From positions 22,861-86,860 of the IMG/VR virus record IMGVR_UViG_3300030451_003654: DNA of 64,000 bases. One strand, given 5' to 3'. Position 1 is the first letter of the stretch. The number at the start of each line of letters is the position of its first letter. The notes below the pieces were generated by a model. It saw nothing but the letters and a program-made list of their open reading frames with translations, was not told the DNA's origin and made no database searches. The translations under genes and the position numbers were made by a program. Below are positions 59,691 through 64,000 of this stretch, one piece after another. The DNA comes from a virus.

Positions 59691-60307
59691 TAAACATTCC
59701 TTCCTAATCTTCTAAGAAGTGCATCATAACTTATGCCCTCTTTTGTTGCTTGTTCTTTTAAATCTTCAATCTTATACATTTTTTGATTAATGTATAAATA
59801 TCCTGGATTTGCTCTTTCAACTTCAGCAATAGTTTCTTCAGCAGTTTGTCTATCCTCACCTGAAGTATCTCTCAAATCTTTTGTTTCTCTAATATTTTCT
59901 TTTACATTTCTTGCTACTGCATCTGCAACAATAGTAATTAGTTTAGTTTCACTACTTACTACACTATCTCTTGTTAAAGTTACAGATGGTCCGAGTAATC
60001 TTTCAAAGTAATAATCACCTGATTCATCCTCCATCATAATAATTTCAAATACTTCCCTTTGCTTAGTATCTTTATGTCTATATGAAATTCTAATTTGTAA
60101 TATCTCATCTGAAATATACCTCTCTCTAACATTGATATTAGAAACTCTATCCTCTCCCTCTCTCATGGCTTGAGTAATTTTACCATAGTATTGACTTGCT
60201 GATGCTCTAACTGCTGCTCTTAATCTTTCAACAAAATTATCTACATCTCTTACAATTAGATTTTCGCCTTGATTATTTTTAATTTTTAATATTTCTTCCC
60301 ATGTCAT
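59690..60307 (-). CDS. Tagged unknown protein (205 aa, MTWEEILK)
   Basis: A 205-residue protein starting MTWEEILKIKNNQGEN. The body is alpha/beta with a basic helix (NFVERLRAAVRASASQYYGK), strands (EILQIRISYRHKDTKQREVF) and two C-terminal helices linked to a small last domain (LYINQKMYKIEDLKEQATKE, DALLRRLGRN) that looks like a compact helix-turn-helix. It overlaps the metalloprotease gene by four bases. Unknown function. Confidence 0.65.
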   Translation of the reverse strand: MTWEEILKIKNNQGENLIVRDVDNFVERLRAAVRASASQYYGKITQAMREGEDRVSNINVRERYISDEILQIRISYRHKDTKQREVFEIIMMEDESGDYYFERLLGPSVTLTRDSVVSSETKLITIVADAVARNVKENIRETKDLRDTSGEDRQTAEETIAEVERANPGYLYINQKMYKIEDLKEQATKEGISYDALLRRLGRNV

Positions 60308-61062
60308 AATATATATCTCCCATATTCTTGTAATAAGTAAGGTTCTTCATCAATTAATTTTTCCTTTATCTTATTATACATTTTCATTGTTGCTGGATTT
60401 CTTCTCGCTTTTGCTTTTACTTGAGGATGTCTAAGTACTGCTAATAATCTACCATTAGGATTATCAGGCATTTGTACTGTATATGCAATATACTCTTCCA
60501 TTAAATTATTACCTTCTGATATACCTGCGGATTTATCTTTATACGGGTAATCTAATATTTTTGATGCTTGATGTCCAAACTCATGAGCCAAAGTATCATA
60601 TATTTTTTCTTGTTGTTCATAATAATACTGTATCATCATCGGGTGTTTTTTGGTAGCCAAATTAACTACTACTGCATCATCTTCAGGATTATAATATCCC
60701 ATCGCTTGTCTTGGTTCATATCTAAAATCAGCCGTCATCATTTTTGAACTTAATTCATTTAACATATCGTTAAAATCTTCTAAATCATAATGTTCTTCAA
60801 TTCTACTCTTATCAGTATTATAGACTACCTGCACTCTATCTAAAATTTTAGAAATAACTGAATCATATTTTGCTAATACTTCTTTTGTTGTCGGACCTGC
60901 TATATCTAATAAATCTTGTAAATCATTATGAAGTCTATCTATTTCAGGAGTCCAATATTCATATCTACCACCTTTGTAAAAACCCATAACATCTTCTAAG
61001 TCATCAAGAATATCATCCATATTTGATGGAGTCAAACTCTTAAGGACTTCAAACCATGTCAT
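60304..61062 (-). CDS. Tagged zinc metalloprotease (252 aa, MTWFEVLK)
   Basis: A 252-residue protein starting MTWFEVLKSLTP. Residues 160-164 are HEFGH, the HExxH zinc site with catalytic Glu161. It is followed after 25 residues by NLMEEYIAY, whose Glu189 or Glu190 is a likely third ligand, in the manner of gluzincins. The N-terminal ~110 residues are helical and the C-terminal end is basic. Peptide-bond cleavage is the expected reaction. With its tag it may be packaged in the virion and released into the host cell, or it could act on virion proteins. Confidence 0.75.
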   Translation of the reverse strand: MTWFEVLKSLTPSNMDDILDDLEDVMGFYKGGRYEYWTPEIDRLHNDLQDLLDIAGPTTKEVLAKYDSVISKILDRVQVVYNTDKSRIEEHYDLEDFNDMLNELSSKMMTADFRYEPRQAMGYYNPEDDAVVVNLATKKHPMMIQYYYEQQEKIYDTLAHEFGHQASKILDYPYKDKSAGISEGNNLMEEYIAYTVQMPDNPNGRLLAVLRHPQVKAKARRNPATMKMYNKIKEKLIDEEPYLLQEYGRYIL

Positions 61063-61166
61063 TTCTTTTCACCTGTGATTAAATCTTTCCCATCTTTTTT
61101 CTCAGCCTTATCTAATTCTTTAGACTTAGCATCAAACCATTCATCTAACAATTTACATCTTGTCAT
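61059..61166 (-). CDS. Small unknown protein (35 aa)
   Basis: A 35-residue ORF starting MTRCKLLDEWFDAK and ending ITGEKK. Its ATG (61166) overlaps the previous stop as TAATG, and its stop (61059-61061) overlaps the ATG of the metalloprotease gene as ATGA. GGGGGTT lies six bases upstream. The sequence is an amphipathic helix with a Lys-rich end and no tag. The two exact overlaps argue that it is translated. Confidence 0.55.
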   Translation of the reverse strand: MTRCKLLDEWFDAKSKELDKAEKKDGKDLITGEKK

Positions 61167-61675
61167 TATTCAAACCCCCTTTGCCTACCTTTAAAATTAG
61201 CCATTAACCTATGTGTTTTCAACGGATTATCCTTTCTTTTATACTTATCTCCAAATTGTCTTGCTATAAAATTGTAAATATCTGTGTTATGAAATGCCTT
61301 TGTAGCAACTGCCTCTACAAATCCTTCTACTGTTGTAGGTATATTATACCTTTCTAATAATTCTTTATTATTATTGATTTCATTTTGTAGTTTATTTCTC
61401 CTAAAAATGAAAAAGCCACCAACTGAATGTTTATATGTTTTTGACCTATCACCTGTATCAATAAATTTACCTTCTAAATCTGTACTATTAACCCAATCAT
61501 CTATTTCATCCTTATATTGAAGATACCAATAAGACATAATATATCCTAAATTCCTATCAGGATTTTGTTCAAATAATAATTTAGGTCTTTCCCAATAAAA
61601 AGAAGGGTCATCTTTTCTACTGCTATAATTTGAAGCATCATACAAGTCGGCTTTAAGGATATTAAACCAACTCAT
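61166..61675 (-). CDS. First tagged gene of the leftward array, unknown (169 aa, MSWFNILK)
   Basis: A 169-residue protein starting MSWFNILKADLYDASNY. The rest is helical with many aromatic residues (NLGYIMSYWYLQYKDEIDDW, FVEAVATKAFHNTDIYNFIA) and a basic end (RLMANFKGRQRGFE). It has no Shine-Dalgarno. A TTAAATAG box is centred ~26 bases upstream of ATG 61675, so the transcript is probably leaderless and this is the promoter-proximal gene of the accessory cluster. Function unknown. Confidence 0.7.
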   Translation of the reverse strand: MSWFNILKADLYDASNYSSRKDDPSFYWERPKLLFEQNPDRNLGYIMSYWYLQYKDEIDDWVNSTDLEGKFIDTGDRSKTYKHSVGGFFIFRRNKLQNEINNNKELLERYNIPTTVEGFVEAVATKAFHNTDIYNFIARQFGDKYKRKDNPLKTHRLMANFKGRQRGFE

Positions 61676-61697
61676 GTAAAATACTAAAATATAATTA

Positions 61698-61705
61698 CTA
61701 TTTAA
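61698..61705 (-). promoter_or_regulatory. TATA-like promoter of the accessory cluster
   Basis: The - strand reads GTTAAATAGTAATTATA, with centre near 61701, 26 bases from ATG 61675, in a 166-base non-coding gap. A second TATA-like box (TTTATATATC, 61741-61732) lies further upstream. The gap also holds two A/T tracts, each of the form GCAAA(n)TTTTTTT (61771-61783 and 61791-61808), which may bend DNA or serve as factor sites. Which box is used is not decided by sequence. Confidence 0.55.
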
Positions 61706-61841
61706 CTTATATGGCTGCGAATTTAGAAAATGATATATAAATATACCATCGCTTTTTTTGAAAAAATGCCCGCAAATTTTTTTGGTACTTGCAAAAATTT
61801 TTTTTTATAATTAAATCTATTTCCAGAATAAGAATATTGTT

Positions 61842-62201
61842 TTAATTATACATATTAAAATCAGATTTGTTTTCTTTTGATTTAGATGACATCATTTCTT
61901 TCATTTGATTAACAACTTGATTTTCAAAGTCTGTATTTGGTTCTTCACCTCTATGTATATCTGCAAAATGGCGTATTTTATTGTTATATTGTTTAACTAA
62001 CTCTACAAAGTCTTCTCTTAAATCATTAAAAAATTGCTGTATCTTTTCAGCATTTCTTGGTGGTATTCCTGCTGTTCTTGTAAAGAAAGTATAAAAGTCA
62101 TTCCAATCTGCGAAATGATTTTCAAGTTTTTTCATAATATCTTCTAATTCTTCTTTATTATTATCTTCAGGCGGGTTATTTATGTAGAAATTGAACACCA
62201 T
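61842..62201 (-). CDS. Unknown acidic helical protein (119 aa)
   Basis: A 119-residue protein starting MVFNFYINNPPEDNNKEELE. It is helical (MKKLENHFADWNDFYTFFTR, KIQQFFNDLREDFVELVKQY) and mostly acidic, with a Lys/Ser-rich end. It lacks the tag and is separated from the tagged cluster by 166 non-coding bases that carry promoter sequences, so it may be a separately expressed early gene. GAGGACAACCTT precedes the ATG. Function not recognised. Confidence 0.6.
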   Translation of the reverse strand: MVFNFYINNPPEDNNKEELEDIMKKLENHFADWNDFYTFFTRTAGIPPRNAEKIQQFFNDLREDFVELVKQYNNKIRHFADIHRGEEPNTDFENQVVNQMKEMMSSKSKENKSDFNMYN

Positions 62202-62426
62202 AAGGTTGTCCTCGTATGCTATTAGGGTATGTTAGGGGTTATAACACTATGTATTGTGTATTTTTGAGCATTTTTAGGTTGTATGCTATTTTGTTGTACA
62301 GTTTGTATGCGATTTTGCGTTTTTATGCTGTTAGAAACACAGTTTTTTGCTATGAAGGTGTTTTTCTCTTGATGGAAGAAAAGAATTAAAACAATTAATA
62401 TAAAATTCAAGAACCTCCAAAGTAGA

Positions 62427-62440
62427 ACCATATGGATGCA
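62427..62440 (+). repeat. Leader repeat ACCATATGGATGCA, copy 1
   Basis: A 14-base sequence repeated exactly at 63587-63600. Each lies about 26 bases downstream of an A/T-rich TATA-like box, near the predicted transcript start, and 105 or 60 bases before a CAGGAGGG ribosome-binding site. Related CCATATGG copies occur at 62510 and 62615. See the leader finding. Confidence 0.6.
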
Positions 62441-62496
62441 AGAATGAATTAGGAAACAAAAAGAACCCTCCGCCATAAGAGATGATGACGAATGAA

Positions 62497-62554
62497 CCTG
62501 CAAACAGAACCATATGGTTCATGCGTTAGCATATTATGAACCATGCAGGAGGGT
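62497..62554 (+). promoter_or_regulatory. Structured leader with stem masking a Shine-Dalgarno sequence
   Basis: CCTGCA (62497-62502) pairs with TGCAGG (62544-62549), and inside it ATGGTTCAT (62514-62522) pairs with ATGAACCAT (62536-62544). The centre of the left arm is a 14-base palindrome GAACCATATGGTTC (62507-62520). In addition ACCCTCC (62465-62471) is complementary to the Shine-Dalgarno GGAGGGT (62548-62554). The folded form would hide this ribosome-binding site. Confidence 0.55.
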
Positions 62555-62560
62555 AACATA

Positions 62561-62584
62561 ATGTTCTTTGACGATGAAGAGTGA
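62561..62584 (+). other. Seven-codon ORF (MFFDDEE), possible leader peptide
   Basis: ATG 62561 has an excellent AGGAGGGTAACATA upstream but runs only seven codons to TGA 62582-62584. The strong ribosome-binding site in a structured leader suggests a leader peptide or a relic of a lost gene. The next gene begins 123 bases later. Confidence 0.4.
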
Positions 62585-62707
62585 TTACATCAGTAGAACA
62601 TTTTAATTTGTTACCATATGGTTGTCGCTTTGCAGACATACCTTATCTCAAATAAAATAATAAAAGTAGTGCTTCAAAGTGAAGCGAAAAAAAAAGGAGA
62701 AAAAAAC

Positions 62708-63337
62708 ATGCCGAAAAATACAGAAAAGAAAGAAAAAGATTTGTCTATGACAGATGAAAGTTGGAACACAAGAACAGGGCGGGTATTGGAATTCTTGAAC
62801 CATGAAGGTAATCAAGAATTTCTAAATTCGTCAGATGACATAATGGATGCCGTTGAGTTAATTCAAATGAACATTCGTCGTGGTAATCGTTCAGCCGATA
62901 AGAGAAAGAATTTGTGGAATCAAATTCTAATTGAAGGAAGAGAATGGACTATTGAAAAAACTGATGGTGCATTAGCAACTAATTGGCCTGTTTCTGTTGG
63001 AAAAGAATCAAATCTACCAGCACATGTGCAAGCAAGTCTTAAGCAAATTGAACAACACACCTTTGACACATTTGTTGAATTGTGGAATAACAATTTAATT
63101 GTTCAACAAACAATGGTTATTTCAGACCGCAACAAAGAAATGGGTGGTTCACCTTATCAAGAAGGAACAGAATTTGCAAAAGCAAGAGCATTTGCTAACA
63201 AGCAAAGATTTACCAAATATTTCAACGATGGTCGTTGGGATGGTAATTTTGACCTTGAAGCAGGGTTCAATATTGCACCACCAATTGATGAAAATGCTGA
63301 AACCGAAGAAACAGGTGATTCATCTGATGATTCGTGA
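62708..63337 (+). CDS. Unknown early-type protein (209 aa)
   Basis: A 209-residue protein, read from ATG 62708 with AAAAAGGAGAAAAAAAC upstream; the frame continues upstream to 62618 but without a ribosome-binding site. Lys-rich N-terminus (MPKNTEKKEKDLSMTDESWN), then a helical region (DIMDAVELIQMNIRRGNRSA, LKQIEQHTFDTFVELWNNNL) and an acidic C-terminus (ENAETEETGDSSDDS). I do not recognise it. Its position downstream of a regulated leader and its + orientation suggest early expression. An acidic tail occurs in several DNA-mimic or single-strand-binding proteins, which is only a hint here. Confidence 0.7.
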   Translation: MPKNTEKKEKDLSMTDESWNTRTGRVLEFLNHEGNQEFLNSSDDIMDAVELIQMNIRRGNRSADKRKNLWNQILIEGREWTIEKTDGALATNWPVSVGKESNLPAHVQASLKQIEQHTFDTFVELWNNNLIVQQTMVISDRNKEMGGSPYQEGTEFAKARAFANKQRFTKYFNDGRWDGNFDLEAGFNIAPPIDENAETEETGDSSDDS

Positions 63338-63347
63338 AGAAGAAGAT

Positions 63348-63375
63348 TGATTCTTTTTTAGAATCAGTATTTTCT
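63348..63375 (+). terminator. Possible terminator after the 62708 gene
   Basis: TGATTC (63348-63353) pairs with GAATCA (63361-63366) around a T-rich loop, followed by GTATTTTCTT. Two T-runs close together fit archaeal termination. It lies 11 bases after the stop at 63337. Confidence 0.4.
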
Positions 63376-63586
63376 TAGAGGTCTGAATCAATGTCAGTCT
63401 GAGTTTTGAATATTTCTCAGTAAAAAATATTCACCCTCATGGGGAGTTTTGGTTGCGAAGTCTTGGGCTTTTGTTTTCGTTATCACCTCCGTTAAAAAAA
63501 TAGTAATATATTTTCTCCCCACCTTTTTTAAAATTTAATTTGTAAAAATTATTTTTTTAAAACTTAGGGTGCGTAGCAAAGCACTT

Positions 63587-63600
63587 ACCATATGGATGCA
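63587..63600 (+). repeat. Leader repeat ACCATATGGATGCA, copy 2
   Basis: Exact second copy of the 14-base sequence at 62427-62440. It is followed by the CCTGAT/ATCAGG stem that could hide the ribosome-binding site of the gene starting at 63665. Confidence 0.6.
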
Positions 63601-63664
63601 TCTTTGAGTAATACCTGATAATCCTACCATTATTCTATATGATGCCTAATCAGGAGGGCATAAG

Positions 63665-64000
63665 ATGGTAGAAGAAGAAAACAACCAAGAAAGAAAAGCA
63701 ACCAAAGAGGATGTAATTGAATTGGCTGAAGCAATGGGTATTGAGAGAAGCACATGTTCATGGAATAACCCTGTGAACAAGTTTGTCCATATGATTAACA
63801 CATTGTTTATGCACGATTTGTCAAGTGATAGAGTGAACCAAGATTGCTTAATGATTCTAATAGGACAACCCATGAACCAATTAGAAGCCATTAAAACATC
63901 ATACTTAGCGTTCAAGAAGTCTATTGACGAACAAAGAACGAATTACAAGAATGAACAAGAAAAGAAAGATGAGTATAGAGCAAAATTTGAGAATGTTCGA
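63665..64000 (+). CDS. Unknown protein, 5' part (cut by window end)
   Basis: ATG 63665 has CAGGAGGGCATAAG upstream and the frame stays open to the end of the window (112 codons). The visible part begins MVEEENNQERKATKEDVIEL and is helical and charged, with RSTCSWNNPVNKFVHMINTL, then FMHDLSSDRVNQDCLMILIG, then a coiled-coil section (FKKSIDEQRTNYKNEQEKKD). No family recognised. Likely an early protein controlled by a structured leader similar to the one before the previous gene. Confidence 0.65.
   Translation, partial: MVEEENNQERKATKEDVIELAEAMGIERSTCSWNNPVNKFVHMINTLFMHDLSSDRVNQDCLMILIGQPMNQLEAIKTSYLAFKKSIDEQRTNYKNEQEKKDEYRAKFENVR

Larger units (their letters stand above)
62202..62707 (+). promoter_or_regulatory. 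506-base divergent control region
   Basis: No convincing long gene is present between the leftward array (ATG 62201) and the rightward gene (ATG 62708). The left third (62214-62332) has four spaced repeats of TATGC[TG][AG]TT. The right part holds a TATA-like TTAATATAAAATTC near 62395, CCATATGG elements at 62428, 62510 and 62615, a long stem-loop leader, a tiny ORF MFFDDEE (62561-62584) with AGGAGGGTAACATA upstream, and a GCTTCA/TGAAGC hairpin at 62671-62685 before the ribosome-binding site. It looks like an early promoter and leader region. Confidence 0.55.
63338..63664. promoter_or_regulatory. 327-base intergenic region with hairpins, a reverse promoter and a leader
   Basis: Contents in order: the terminator-like hairpin at 63348; an inverted repeat GAATATTT/AAATATTC (63408-63415 and 63425-63432); on the - strand a TATA-like AAAATATATTAC (63514-63503) followed by GGAGGTGATA (63490-63481) and a short open frame to 63394; on the + strand a T/A-rich box near 63550 and the repeat at 63587-63600; and a stem CCTGAT (63614-63619) / ATCAGG (63649-63654) that overlaps the Shine-Dalgarno CAGGAGGG of the next gene. 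No long gene is seen. Confidence 0.5.

Noticed and set aside
42676-61675. The tag as a conserved DNA or RNA control element instead of a peptide
   Set aside because: Synonymous codons vary between copies, positions 1-3 vary in length (MW or MxW), and tag copies also occur inside and at the end of proteins. Peptide-level selection explains this better.
61765-61815. A/T tracts as a replication origin
   Set aside because: Only two short tracts in a promoter-like gap; without iterons or a skew shift there is no support for an origin here.
62222-62522. Open frames of 93 and 63 codons on the - strand in the divergent region
   Set aside because: No ribosome-binding sites, sequences rich in Ile/Phe/Leu with no domain-like pattern, and the region holds repeats and hairpins instead.
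62507-62549. tRNA or tRNA-like gene
   Set aside because: The paired segments make a simple nested stem-loop without cloverleaf arms or an anticodon-size loop, and no CCA-like acceptor end.
1-64000. CRISPR arrays, insertion sequences, integrase and attachment sites
   Set aside because: No regularly spaced direct repeats of CRISPR type, no transposase or recombinase motifs, and no tRNA-end duplications were seen.

Overview
The window looks like one continuous piece of a tailed virus genome (Caudoviricetes, HK97-type head), AT-rich, and most likely infecting an archaeon. The archaeal reading rests on four things. Ribosome-binding sites are of the GGTGAT/GGAGGTGA type. TATA boxes lie about 26 nt upstream of starts. 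At least two genes look leaderless (28970 and 61675). There is an ATP-dependent DNA ligase, although phages also carry these. A marine archaeal host is plausible but I cannot fix it from sequence alone, and a bacterial host is not formally excluded. I see no integrase, tRNA, rRNA, CRISPR array or insertion sequence.

Layout. Positions 1-2182 (+ strand) hold the end of a replication module: a P-loop ATPase and a DEDDy 3'-5' exonuclease, closed by a strong hairpin terminator at 2211-2251. From 62.2 kb down to 2.26 kb almost everything is on the - strand, in one very long, tightly overlapping late gene array. Read in transcription order (right to left), 61.7-42.7 kb is an accessory cluster of about 30 small to medium genes. 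Three membrane proteins and a zinc-finger DNA-binding protein (possible small terminase) lie inside it. Next come a very large unknown protein (40.1-42.7 kb), TerL, a LAGLIDADG nuclease, the portal, several unknown head-module proteins, a DNA ligase, a protease-scaffold fusion, the major capsid protein, decoration-like proteins, connector and neck proteins, the tail tube, the frameshifted tail chaperones, the tape measure, the distal tail protein, a giant hub protein, fibres, and a small membrane protein. At the right edge (62.7-64 kb) two + strand genes, probably early, lie behind structured leaders.

The most interesting signal is a short N-terminal tag, M-(x)-W-x-x-[ILV]-[LI]-[KQR] (for example MSWEDILK). 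It begins 25 different proteins between 42.7 and 61.7 kb that otherwise share little. Codon use in the tag varies synonymously, so selection acts on the peptide. Related W-containing segments sit at the C-terminus of the scaffold, at the C-terminus of a 75-residue head-module protein, at the C-terminus of a GNAT-like protein, and inside two fusion proteins. Two genes match the tag only if they start at ATT (52142) and TTG (53187), and strong Shine-Dalgarno sequences sit where those starts need them. I propose a capsid-targeting signal, analogous in logic to the T4 internal-protein targeting sequence. It would load a cargo of internal virion proteins, including a zinc metalloprotease, a PAP2-type phosphatase, basic or zinc-binding small proteins and a diversifying paralog family with a second conserved motif (RQKLR[ST]D..PLPDD). 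This is inference from sequence and has not been demonstrated.

Other notable points are a canonical -1 slippery heptamer (TTTAAAA) in the tail chaperone gene, an internal scaffold start that shares a near-identical translation start region with the capsid gene, a portal carrying two zinc-ribbon-like insertions, and repeated CCATATGG leader elements at the right edge. Six small genes or candidates found by direct reading are reported: 2264-2419, 49362-49517, 51188-51298, 51299-51418, 61059-61166 and the partial gene 63665-64000.
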